A DNA stretch of 5,427 nt. Origin: an uncultured Intestinimonas sp. GTDB lineage: Bacteria > Bacillota_A > Clostridia > Oscillospirales > Oscillospiraceae. Under the pieces are notes generated by a model. It was given only the letters and a program-made list of their open reading frames with translations, did not search any database and was not told the origin of the DNA. Position numbers and translations under genes: made by a program. The stretch spans positions 1 through 5,427 of the forward strand of contig CAUBHZ010000150.1 in the NCBI GenBank assembly GCA_958435885.1, in the 5' to 3' direction. This document shows positions 1 to 4,745 of this stretch, in pieces. The first letter of the stretch is position 1; each line of letters begins with the position of its first letter.

Positions 1-141
1 GGTCATGACGTTCTTCATCTTGGTCCGCACGAAAGCGGCGCCCTTGCCGGGCTTCACGTGCTGGAACTCCACGACCTGCATGACCTGACCGTCCATCTCG
101 AAGGTCACGCCGTTACGGAAATCACTGGCAGTAATAGGCAT
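1..141 (-). CDS. efp: Elongation factor P, N-terminal part (cut by window edge)
   Basis: EF-P binds the ribosome between the P and E sites and relieves stalling on consecutive prolines. The 47 visible residues begin [18 protein letters not shown] and contain the highly conserved loop [12 protein letters not shown] at residues 28-39, which is the domain I hallmark. Lys33 in PGK sits where E. coli Lys34 and B. subtilis Lys32 receive their activating modification. The start ATG at 141-139 is supported by GGAGGA (151-156) about nine bases upstream; an ATG at 151-149 is out of frame. The rest of domain I and domains II-III lie beyond position 1. The gene follows the Xaa-Pro aminopeptidase, a pairing common in Firmicutes, and has its own promoter. 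The identification is firm; the modification state cannot be told from sequence. Confidence 0.96.
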   Translation of the reverse strand, partial: MPITASDFRNGVTFEMDGQVMQVVEFQHVKPGKGAAFVRTKMKNVMT

Positions 142-220
142 TGGTACTCATCCTCCAAAAGAAGCATCTGTTTTTCCACGTCGGGGCGCAATGGCCCCTT
201 GCCCATGAATTATCTAAGTT

Positions 221-249
221 ATTTTACCCTATTATTCCCCGATTTGCAA
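221..249 (-). promoter_or_regulatory. Sigma-A-type promoter of efp
   Basis: On the minus strand TTGCAA (249-244, 4 of 6 to consensus) is separated by exactly 17 bp from TAAAAT (226-221, 5 of 6). Transcription would start near 214, giving a leader of about 75 nt before the efp ATG. The leader contains a small perfect hairpin, GGGGC/GCCCC with a 6-nt loop at 183-198, without a U-run. The promoter starts only 18 bp after the peptidase stop codon, so efp can be transcribed apart from the upstream operon. This is a motif-based inference. Confidence 0.65.
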
Positions 250-267
250 GGGGTTTTCCCCCACTTC

Positions 268-1332
268 TCAGAGAATGATCAGTTCTTTGGGTGATTTGGT
301 GATATCGATGCAGCCGTCCGCGGTCAAAACCGTCACATCTTCGATGCGGACGCCGAACTTTCCGGGCAGGTAGATGCCCGGCTCGGCGGACATGGCGGTG
401 CCCACGGGCAGCAGGGTCTCGTCCCGGGTGTTGGCGTTGGGGGACTCGTGGATCTCAATGCCCACGCTGTGGCCGTAGCCGTGGCCGAAGTACTCGCCGT
501 AGCCGGCGTCCTCGATGACCTTGCGGGCGGCGTCGTCGATGCTCTTGCCGGGGACGCCCGCCTTGGTGACGGCGATACCGGCCTTCTGGGCCTCCAGCAC
601 GATCTGGTAGACCTTCTTCATCTCCTCGGTGGGCTCACCCAGGGCCACGGTGCGGGTCATGTCGGAGCAGTAGCCGCCGTAGACACAGCCGAAGTCCATG
701 GTGATAAAGTCGCCCTTCTGGACCTTGCGCTCGCCGGGGATGGCGTGGGGCTTGCTGCCGTTGGGGCCGGAGGCCACGATGGGGTCGAAGGACATGCGCA
801 TGGCGCCGAAGCGGAGCATGTCGTACTGGAGCTTGGCGGCGATCTCCTGCTCGGTCATGCCGGGCTGGATGAACTTGCAGATCTCGTCAAAGGCCCTGTC
901 GGTGATCTCCTGGGCCTTCAGCATGAGGGCGATCTCCTCCTCGTCCTTGGCGGCCCGGAGGTCATTGACCAGCTTCTGGGCGGGCACCAGGGCGGCGGTG
1001 AGGCCCTCCTCCCACACGTGGAAGGCGGACACCGACATGTACTCCTCCTCGAAGCCCAGCTTCTGGACGCCGTGCTTGTCGATGACCTCCTGGACCATGG
1101 CCCGGTAATTCCGGTTCCGGTCGGTCATGGTGATCTCGGCCCCGGTGATGAGGTCGTTGGCGGCCTCGATGTACCGGGAGTCGGTAAAGTAGTAGCAGGC
1201 CTCCGGCGTCACCACCACGTTGCCCTCCCCGTGGAAACCCACGGCGTAGAACTCTCCGGGCTCACTGTTGAGCAGCATGGCGTCGATGCCGTACTCCGGC
1301 AGCTTGGCCGCAATGGCTTTGAGATGGTTCAT
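268..1332 (-). CDS. pepP: Xaa-Pro aminopeptidase (M24B metallopeptidase, YqhT/PepP type)
   Basis: This is a cytosolic dinuclear metallopeptidase predicted to remove an N-terminal residue that precedes proline. Of its 354 residues, about 1-128 form the creatinase-like N-terminal domain (with FTDSRY at 49-54) and about 132-354 the pita-bread catalytic domain. All five metal ligands are present: Asp213 (MDFG), Asp224 (CSDMTR), His288 (GHGYGHSVG), Glu317 (EPGIYLP) and Glu331 (VRIEDV). The accessory histidines His196, His284 and His295 are also there. The length is that of the short Firmicute form, not the roughly 440-residue E. coli PepP. The ATG at 1332 is preceded by AGAAGGGAAG (1341-1350). It lies 44 nt after the lipoprotein gene with no clear terminator between, so it is probably in the same operon; efp follows. 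An Xaa-Pro dipeptidase (PepQ-like) role cannot be excluded from sequence alone. It appears intact. Confidence 0.93.
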   Translation of the reverse strand: MNHLKAIAAKLPEYGIDAMLLNSEPGEFYAVGFHGEGNVVVTPEACYYFTDSRYIEAANDLITGAEITMTDRNRNYRAMVQEVIDKHGVQKLGFEEEYMSVSAFHVWEEGLTAALVPAQKLVNDLRAAKDEEEIALMLKAQEITDRAFDEICKFIQPGMTEQEIAAKLQYDMLRFGAMRMSFDPIVASGPNGSKPHAIPGERKVQKGDFITMDFGCVYGGYCSDMTRTVALGEPTEEMKKVYQIVLEAQKAGIAVTKAGVPGKSIDDAARKVIEDAGYGEYFGHGYGHSVGIEIHESPNANTRDETLLPVGTAMSAEPGIYLPGKFGVRIEDVTVLTADGCIDITKSPKELIIL

Positions 1333-1376
1333 AACAAAGACTTCCCTTCTATATGCGATTTCTTGGAATAATAAGA

Positions 1377-1931
1377 TTAAACGGGTCGAAAAGCAAGCAG
1401 GACCAGCAATACGCCAATGATACAGGCGGCGATCCCGGCGATGCGGTAGACAGGCAGCACTGCGTCAGATGGCTCGGCGTTTTTGAACCGCCAGCCATGG
1501 GAGAGTGTCCACGCTGCGGTGGGAGAAACTGCATGGAAAGCGCCTACAACCAGAAAGAGAACGCCTGCCAGAAGCAGACCACCGTTGGCGTCCAATGTGC
1601 CTCGGGGCTCCGCCGCCTCCAGGACCTCGAGGAGGGTATATCCATCGACATAGCCGCCAGCCTCCGGGTCATGGTCGTCGCTGCAGCCCCAGAGCTCCCC
1701 GTCGTCCCGCTGCGACCACCAGCAGGTGGAGCCGTCGGGATAGGTGAACGTGCCCGAGCCAGGGTTCCGCTCATAGCGGTATACCTGGCCGCCGCTGGTG
1801 ATGGTACCGTCCTCCATGTTGACGGTATAATGGTTCTCCTTATATTCGATCTCCTGCTCCGTCCGGTCATCAGAGGAACAGGCGCACAGCGACAGCAACA
1901 GGATGAGAGCCAGGCACAGCATCCGCCTCAT
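1377..1931 (-). CDS. Putative lipoprotein with two C-terminal membrane segments, unknown function
   Basis: The 184 residues begin with a lipoprotein-like signal peptide: MRRM, a hydrophobic core, then a lipobox-like LCAC with Cys18 as the likely lipidated residue (Cys at -2 is unusual). A polar part (19-116) follows, rich in Gly, Tyr and Asp and carrying CWW at 70-72 and a second Cys at 83, which might pair. Two membrane segments follow, about 117-134 and 164-181, joined by a loop with W-x5-WRFKNAEPSD (141-156). This loop signature resembles a family of small two-helix membrane proteins that I recall as DUF6199; that is from memory and unchecked. If the N-terminus is cleaved and lipidated, the polar domain is outside and the NAEPSD loop faces the cytosol. 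AGGAG lies 7 nt before the ATG. It starts 13 nt after the endonuclease-like gene, so it is co-transcribed. No function is assigned. Confidence 0.8.
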   Translation of the reverse strand: MRRMLCLALILLLSLCACSSDDRTEQEIEYKENHYTVNMEDGTITSGGQVYRYERNPGSGTFTYPDGSTCWWSQRDDGELWGCSDDHDPEAGGYVDGYTLLEVLEAAEPRGTLDANGGLLLAGVLFLVVGAFHAVSPTAAWTLSHGWRFKNAEPSDAVLPVYRIAGIAACIIGVLLVLLAFRPV

Positions 1932-1944
1932 ATCCAGTCTCCTC

Positions 1945-2793
1945 TCACATCAGATGCTTCAGATAGAGCTGCTTCATGGTCAGGGCGTCCACGTCCTGGG
2001 TGCCCGCCGACTCACAGATGATGGTGGGGCTCCAGTCCCGCCGGGCCAGCTCCGCCATCAAAGGCGTCGGGTCTGGCCCGAAATCCTCCTGGTCGAAGGT
2101 CAGATGGATCTTCTCCCCGCCGTTGGGGGTGAAGGCGATCTTGGAAAAGTGGCTGTGGAAGCGGCTGGCACGGTCAGGCCCCAGCAGCTCCTCCACCCGG
2201 TCCAGCATCTTCGCTGTGGCCTCCAGCCCCTCCAGCTCCCCCAGGGAGCGGGCGTAGAGGTGGCCGAAGTCGATGCAGGGCAGGAGCCGCTCGTCCAGCT
2301 GGCACAGCTCCAGCACCTCGTCCAGGTCCCCCAGCTGGTTGATCTTTCCCATGGTCTCGGGACACAGGGTGATGTGGCCAAAGCCCTCCCCGTCACAGGC
2401 CGCCATGACCTCCCGCAGGGATTTGAGGGCGGTGTCCAGGGCCTCCCGCCGGGTGCGCTTCATGAGGGCACCGGTGTGGACGGTGACCCGCGTCGCCCCC
2501 ATCCAGTCCGCCGCCTGACAGGCGGAGAGGATGTAGCCCGTGGTCTTCTTCAGGCTCTCCGGGTCGGGATTGGCCAGATTGATGAAGTAAGGGGCATGGA
2601 GGGAGAGCGCGATACCGCTGGCCTTTGCGGCCTCTCCCACGGCCCGGGCGGTCTCCTCCCCTATGTTGACCCCCTTGCCGCACTGGTATTCAAAGGCGTC
2701 CAGCCCTCGCTCCGCCAGCCAGGCAGGGTATTTGACCGAGCTCTTGCCCTTATAGTTTTCCGCCTGTCCGGCGGGTCCGAATCGTGCGCTGAT
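1945..2793 (-). CDS. Endonuclease IV-like (Nfo / AP endonuclease family 2) TIM-barrel protein, probable ATC start
   Basis: The protein is about 282 residues and resembles Clostridial proteins annotated as deoxyribonuclease IV, which nick DNA at abasic sites using a zinc cluster in a TIM barrel. Residues matching Nfo metal ligands are His66 (LHAPY), His106 (VHTG), Glu146 (PETMGK), Asp175 and His178 (DFGH), His213 (FHSHFSK), His230 (KIHL) and Glu261 (ICESAGTQ). However, the classical HLNDSK and DRH signatures read HSHFSK and KIH here, so one ligand (Asp229 in E. coli) seems absent. The first ATG/GTG/TTG in frame is GTG at 2640, which would delete 51 residues. Those residues, from SARFGPAG through AWLAERGLDAFEYQCGKGVNI, are clearly family sequence. 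The best start is therefore ATC at 2793, 7 nt after AGGAG and 4 nt after the yqeG stop. The lipoprotein gene follows after 13 nt. The family call is firm; abasic-site activity is less sure. Confidence 0.85.
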   Translation of the reverse strand: MSARFGPAGQAENYKGKSSVKYPAWLAERGLDAFEYQCGKGVNIGEETARAVGEAAKASGIALSLHAPYFINLANPDPESLKKTTGYILSACQAADWMGATRVTVHTGALMKRTRREALDTALKSLREVMAACDGEGFGHITLCPETMGKINQLGDLDEVLELCQLDERLLPCIDFGHLYARSLGELEGLEATAKMLDRVEELLGPDRASRFHSHFSKIAFTPNGGEKIHLTFDQEDFGPDPTPLMAELARRDWSPTIICESAGTQDVDALTMKQLYLKHLM

Positions 2794-2806
2794 ACGATCA
2801 CTCCTT
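2791..2806 (-). promoter_or_regulatory. Ribosome binding site and non-canonical ATC start of the endonuclease IV-like gene
   Basis: On the minus strand AAGGAG (2806-2801) is followed by TGATCGT and then ATC (2793-2791). The TGA inside this spacer (2800-2798) is the stop codon of yqeG. The spacing of 7 nt is ideal, and the residues after ATC (SARFGPAG) match how this family normally begins after Met. The frame is open back to an in-frame TAG at 2887-2889 and holds no ATG, GTG or TTG before 2640. Ribosomes finishing yqeG could restart here, which would help a weak start codon. A sequencing or assembly error (ATG read as ATC) is the main alternative. Confidence 0.65.
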
Positions 2807-3307
2807 TCTCGTCCGGCGCCGCCCCAGGGCCCGGAAGGGCTCCTCCACGGCGTACCGGAGGTAGCGGCCGGGGTTGCCGGCCAGCTCTATGGGCTCCACC
2901 ATGAGGGCAAGCACCCCCGTCCGTTTGGCGCCCAGAATATCGGTAAAGATCTGATCCCCCACCATGGCGGTCTGGGCGCTGGTGCGCCCCATCTGCTCCA
3001 TGGCCCGGAGAAAGCCCCCGGACTTGGGCTTGCCCGCGTGGCCCAGGAAGGGGATGCCCAGAGCCCTGGCAAAATGCTCCGCCCGCCTGGGCTTGCGGCT
3101 GTTGGAGAGGAGGAACAGGTCCACCCCCGCCGCCGCCAGGCCGTCCTTCCAGGCTCGGAGAGCTGGGTCGGGCTCCGGCTGGCCGTATTTGGCCAACGTA
3201 TTGTCCAGGTCGGCCAGCAGCAGGGTGATCCCCCGCCGGGCCAGAGCTGTGCCGTCGATCTGATAGACGGAGGGATAAACCCCGTCCGGGATGAGAGAAA
3301 AAGCCAT
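2798..3307 (-). CDS. yqeG: YqeG-family HAD phosphatase (subfamily IIIA)
   Basis: The 169-residue protein has the complete HAD set: motif I DLDNTLA with Asp33 (nucleophile) and Asp35 (acid/base), motif II LLSNS with Ser68, the motif III lysine at Lys93 (GKPKSGG), and motif IV GDQIFTD with Asp118 and Asp123. The order, spacing and GDQ-x2-TDILGAKR sequence match YqeG, a cytosolic phosphatase family of unsettled substrate; the length fits. I chose ATG 3307 because AGGTG (3312-3316) sits just upstream and because the longer open frame to 3385 would begin upstream of the promoter boxes. An ATG at 3319 is possible but lacks a ribosome binding site. It is the first gene of the minus-strand operon. 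Its TGA lies within the ribosome binding site spacer of the next gene, which suggests translational coupling. Confidence 0.93.
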   Translation of the reverse strand: MAFSLIPDGVYPSVYQIDGTALARRGITLLLADLDNTLAKYGQPEPDPALRAWKDGLAAAGVDLFLLSNSRKPRRAEHFARALGIPFLGHAGKPKSGGFLRAMEQMGRTSAQTAMVGDQIFTDILGAKRTGVLALMVEPIELAGNPGRYLRYAVEEPFRALGRRRTRKE

Positions 3308-3319
3308 GCTGCACCTCAT

Positions 3320-3360
3320 GAAACTGATCTTGTCCGCATAGACTGCATTATACCAGTTTC
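3320..3360. repeat. Inverted repeat spanning the yqeG transcription start
   Basis: GAAACTG (3320-3326) and CAGTTTC (3354-3360) are perfect 7-bp inverted arms centred at 3340, which coincides with the predicted yqeG start of transcription. The second arm abuts the -10 box. A second, shorter pair, TTGTCC (3330-3335) and GGACAA (3370-3375), overlaps the -35. This could be an operator between divergent genes, but arms this short are expected by chance several times in a window of this size. Confidence 0.25.
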
Positions 3361-3375
3361 CAACAAAATGGACAA
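3347..3375 (-). promoter_or_regulatory. Sigma-A promoter of the yqeG operon
   Basis: On the minus strand TTGTCC (3375-3370, 4 of 6) and a perfect TATAAT (3352-3347) are 17 bp apart, with a TG one base before the -10 (extended -10). Transcription should start near 3340, leaving a leader of about 33 nt before the yqeG ATG at 3307. It lies in the 83-bp gap between the two divergent genes. I found no equally good plus-strand promoter in this gap. Confidence 0.8.
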
Positions 3376-3390
3376 GGGGGAGCAACGCGC

Positions 3391-4164
3391 ATGGGAATGA
3401 GATCCCAACTGATCCTGGCCGTCCCGCCGGAGGATGTGACGGCGGCCCAGAGCTACGGCCTCACACTGGCCCACGTGGCCTACCGGGTGGGAGGTGGCCC
3501 ACACCTGTTCCGGTCCAACCTGCCCATTCCGGTGCGGGGCGGGCTCATGTACATCGACGACAGCGGCTTTGACGGCCGTGGCACCCCGGACGCCTTCTGT
3601 CAGGAGGTGGTCCGGGAGTGTTCCGCCCGGGGCTTCGGGGGCGTCATCTGCGCCTTTGACCGGAATCTCCCCCTGCTTGCCGCCATTGTGACTCAGCTGG
3701 GTCCCATGCTGTCCCGGCAGAGCCGGAGCTTTTACGTCTCCGAACCCTACGGCCGCCACACCGCCGTTGGTCGGGTCCTCATCCCCACCGCCCTCTCCGG
3801 CGGCAGCCTGCGGCAGCGGCTCAGTGAGGCGGCGGAGCGCTACGGCGCCGGCCGGGTGGCCCTGGCGGTAGAGCGGTCGGCGGAGGACTTTTTCCTCCCC
3901 TCCCCTACCGGCCAGGGACGCCCCCTCACCCGAGAGGAGCTGGCGGCCAAGCGAAAGGAGCTCTCCCCTTCCATCTTCTTTTCCGATGAGCTGTGTGCCC
4001 GTTATTTCACCTACATGAACCGGCAGAGCGGCGCCCACTTCGTCCTCTTCGACGACGCCGGCTCCATCCAAAAAAAGCTGCGGCTGGCCGAGGCCCTGGG
4101 CATCGACCGGGCGCTGCTCTTCTACCCCGAGGTGTCCGACCTCCTGCCGGACATATTGGGCTGA
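3391..4164 (+). CDS. Unrecognised protein, possible diverged GH18-like TIM barrel
   Basis: I do not recognise this 257-residue protein by name. It has no signal peptide or membrane segment and appears cytosolic. Alternating hydrophobic strands (QLILAV 6-11, GLMYID 51-56, GGVICAFD 83-90, SFYVSE 113-118, VGRVLIP 126-132, RVALAVE 155-161, HFVLFDD 216-222, RALLFYP 240-246) suggest a TIM barrel. The C-terminal part, with VLFDDAGSIQKKLRLAEALGI, resembles the end of GH18 chitinase-like domains, where a strand ending in D/E-D precedes a helix and a final strand. The stretch GFGGVICAFD (81-90) lies where GH18 has DGxDxDxE, but the acids are missing except the last, so hydrolase activity is doubtful. 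The start ATG follows AAGGGGGAG (3374-3382) by 8 nt; Met3 is an alternative. It is divergent from yqeG and ends next to the hairpin repeat. That it is a real gene is likely; the fold is a weak inference. Confidence 0.8.
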   Translation: MGMRSQLILAVPPEDVTAAQSYGLTLAHVAYRVGGGPHLFRSNLPIPVRGGLMYIDDSGFDGRGTPDAFCQEVVRECSARGFGGVICAFDRNLPLLAAIVTQLGPMLSRQSRSFYVSEPYGRHTAVGRVLIPTALSGGSLRQRLSEAAERYGAGRVALAVERSAEDFFLPSPTGQGRPLTREELAAKRKELSPSIFFSDELCARYFTYMNRQSGAHFVLFDDAGSIQKKLRLAEALGIDRALLFYPEVSDLLPDILG

Positions 4165-4200
4165 AAAAAATACGAAAGCCCAGCGCCTTGCGGCGCTGGG
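4164..4200 (-). terminator. Hairpin with U-run, left copy of the duplicated terminator
   Basis: On the minus strand CCCAGCGCC pairs with GGCGCTGGG (9 bp, 4179-4200) around a GCAA loop (GNRA type). It is followed by CTTTCGTA and then seven T (4170-4164). The T run is 8 nt from the stem, farther than usual. It would stop minus-strand transcripts running past rpsU before they enter the convergent plus-strand gene. On the plus strand the hairpin begins 14 nt after that gene's stop but no T run follows, so it is a poor terminator in that direction. Confidence 0.55.
4169..4200. repeat. 32-bp direct repeat, copy 1
   Basis: Identical over 32 bp to 4367-4398. It starts AATACGAAAG and ends GGCGCTGGG. 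The flanks diverge: A-rich on the left and TCAAAATG on the right. Confidence 0.95.
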
Positions 4201-4366
4201 TCAAAATGCCGGTACTTTCCCGGCCCAAGCGGGCCGGAAAAGTCTTCGCTGCGCTCACCGCGCCCCAAGGGGCACGGGGCATTCGATCCCACGCGAGGCG
4301 GGCCGCCGCCCCCTCGCGCTCCCCCGCCGGGTCAGGGCCCATGTCCGTAATATTATCGCTGGAGGC

Positions 4367-4398
4367 AATACGAAAGCCCAGCGCCTTGCGGCGCTGGG
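4367..4398. repeat. 32-bp direct repeat, copy 2
   Basis: Identical to copy 1. Here the flank GCTTT extends the stem to 13 perfect base pairs, so this is the more complete hairpin and perhaps the original rpsU terminator. Confidence 0.95.
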
Positions 4399-4402
4399 CT
4401 TT
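4373..4402 (-). terminator. Probable rpsU terminator
   Basis: A perfect 13-bp stem, AAAGCCCAGCGCC with GGCGCTGGGCTTT, closes on a GCAA (GNRA) loop on the minus strand. It begins 8 nt after the rpsU stop codon. The T tract is short (CTTT, then CGTATT), but the stem is very stable. The same stem reads GGGCTTT on the plus strand, so it may act in both directions between the convergent genes. Confidence 0.7.
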
Positions 4403-4409
4403 ATGCGCA

Positions 4410-4592
4410 TCAATAGAACTTCTTACGGTTCTTACGGGCGGCCTCGGACTTCTTGCGGCGCTTGACACTGGGACTCTCGTAGTGCTCGCGCTTACGCACC
4501 TCAGCCAGCACTCCGGACTTGGCGCAGCTGCGCTTGAAACGCTTCAGCGCGCTCTCCAGAGACTCGTTTTCTCTCACATGGACTTCCGACAT
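4410..4592 (-). CDS. rpsU: 30S ribosomal protein S21
   Basis: The 60-residue, strongly basic protein is bS21, which joins the small subunit near the mRNA exit platform and aids initiation. The N-terminus [20 protein letters not shown], the central [19 protein letters not shown] and the Lys/Arg-rich tail [16 protein letters not shown] are diagnostic, and the length is normal. The ATG at 4592 follows GGAGGGAGGGG (4599-4609) with a 6-nt gap. It has its own consensus promoter, lies downstream of leuS on the same strand, and ends 8 nt before a strong hairpin, so it is probably a single-gene transcript. The identification is certain. Confidence 0.98.
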   Translation of the reverse strand: MSEVHVRENESLESALKRFKRSCAKSGVLAEVRKREHYESPSVKRRKKSEAARKNRKKFY

Positions 4593-4633
4593 CTATTTCC
4601 CCTCCCTCCGAAGTGATGGGAGAACCACCACAT

Positions 4634-4655
4634 AAAGGGCCATATTTATGGCTTT
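4634..4655 (-). other. Small hairpin in the rpsU leader
   Basis: On the minus strand AAAGCCAT and ATGGCCCTTT pair around AAAT, as CCAT/ATGG and AAAG/CTTT with two bulged C. It starts a few bases after the predicted transcription start, about 40 nt before the start codon. It might stabilise the mRNA or bind S21, but no known leader motif is recognised. Confidence 0.4.
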
Positions 4656-4664
4656 AACAGTAGT

Positions 4665-4693
4665 ATTATATGCAATTCCACGGCACTTGTCAA
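4665..4693 (-). promoter_or_regulatory. Consensus sigma-A promoter of rpsU
   Basis: On the minus strand a perfect TTGACA (4693-4688) and a perfect TATAAT (4670-4665) are 17 bp apart. Transcription should begin near 4658, giving a leader of about 65 nt. TTGAC occurs again 3 bp farther upstream, in TTGACCTCTTGACA. This is the best promoter in the window and fits high expression of a ribosomal protein. Confidence 0.92.
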
Positions 4694-4721
4694 GAGGTCA
4701 ATTCCGCCGCGCCTGTTTCCT

Positions 4722-4742
4722 TTTTCCACAAATGGTGGAAAA
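4722..4742. other. Hairpin just after leuS
   Basis: TTTTCCAC (4722-4729) and GTGGAAAA (4735-4742) form a perfect 8-bp stem with a 5-nt loop, starting 3 nt past the leuS stop codon on the minus strand. No T run follows the stem on that strand, so it is not a standard intrinsic terminator. It may be a weak terminator or a 3'-end stabilising structure. Confidence 0.45.
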
Positions 4743-4745
4743 CTC

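Larger units (their letters stand above)
4169..4402. repeat. Hairpin-rich intergenic repeat element with 32-bp direct repeats
   Basis: The 245-bp gap between the convergent genes is dominated by one structured region. A perfect 32-bp sequence occurs at 4169-4200 and again at 4367-4398, 198 bp apart, each a strong hairpin. Between them lie CCGGCCC/GGGCCGG (4220-4237, extended by TTT/AAA around one bulged base), GCCC/GGGC (4262-4273), and CGCGAGG/CCTCGCG enclosing GGGC/GCCC with one bulged C (4292-4318). The reading frames through it are GC-rich by-products. Their translations (SHARRAAAPSRSPAG on plus, DNITDMGPDPAGEREGA on minus) look like spurious peptides I recall from gut clostridial genomes, which would make this an interspersed repeat family; that is from memory. 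No transposase is present. Confidence 0.7.

Noticed and set aside
448..1371. 307-codon open frame on the plus strand opposite the peptidase gene
   Set aside because: It is antisense to an intact gene with all metal ligands; its Gly/Ala/Val/Leu/His-rich, low-complexity translation is typical of shadow frames in GC-rich DNA.
1903..2904. 333-codon open frame on the plus strand opposite the endonuclease-like gene
   Set aside because: It is a shadow frame with no family resemblance and no convincing ribosome binding site.
2661..3314. Minus-strand frame through yqeG suggesting a frameshifted link into the next gene
   Set aside because: The yqeG frame is intact to its own TGA and the next gene reads cleanly in a third frame from ATC, so no frameshift is needed.
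3308..3385. Longer yqeG start with 26 extra residues
   Set aside because: The extension would cover the -35 and -10 boxes of the operon promoter and lacks a ribosome binding site; residues before MAFSLIPDGVYP do not fit the family.
3316..4071. 251-codon minus-strand frame opposite the plus-strand gene
   Set aside because: It runs across the yqeG promoter and has a compositionally biased translation; the plus-strand frame has the better ribosome binding site and strand/helix pattern.
4275..4298. TTCGATC resembling a tRNA T-loop
   Set aside because: The flanking bases do not form a 5-bp T stem and no acceptor or anticodon arm is present.
4347..4355. TAATATTAC on the minus strand, identical to the rolling-circle nick site of geminivirus-type replicons
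   Set aside because: It is not in the loop of a stem, no Rep gene is nearby, and a single 9-mer match is easily chance.
4169..4398. Two-repeat CRISPR-like arrangement
   Set aside because: There are only two copies, 166 bp of structured sequence between them, and the repeat itself is a long hairpin next to gene ends; no cas genes are present.
4007..4616. Open frames on both strands across the hairpin repeat containing a repeated RKPSALRRW or QRRKALGFRI
   Set aside because: The repeated peptide merely reflects the 32-bp DNA repeat; the frames overlap rpsU or the neighbouring gene and have no start signals.
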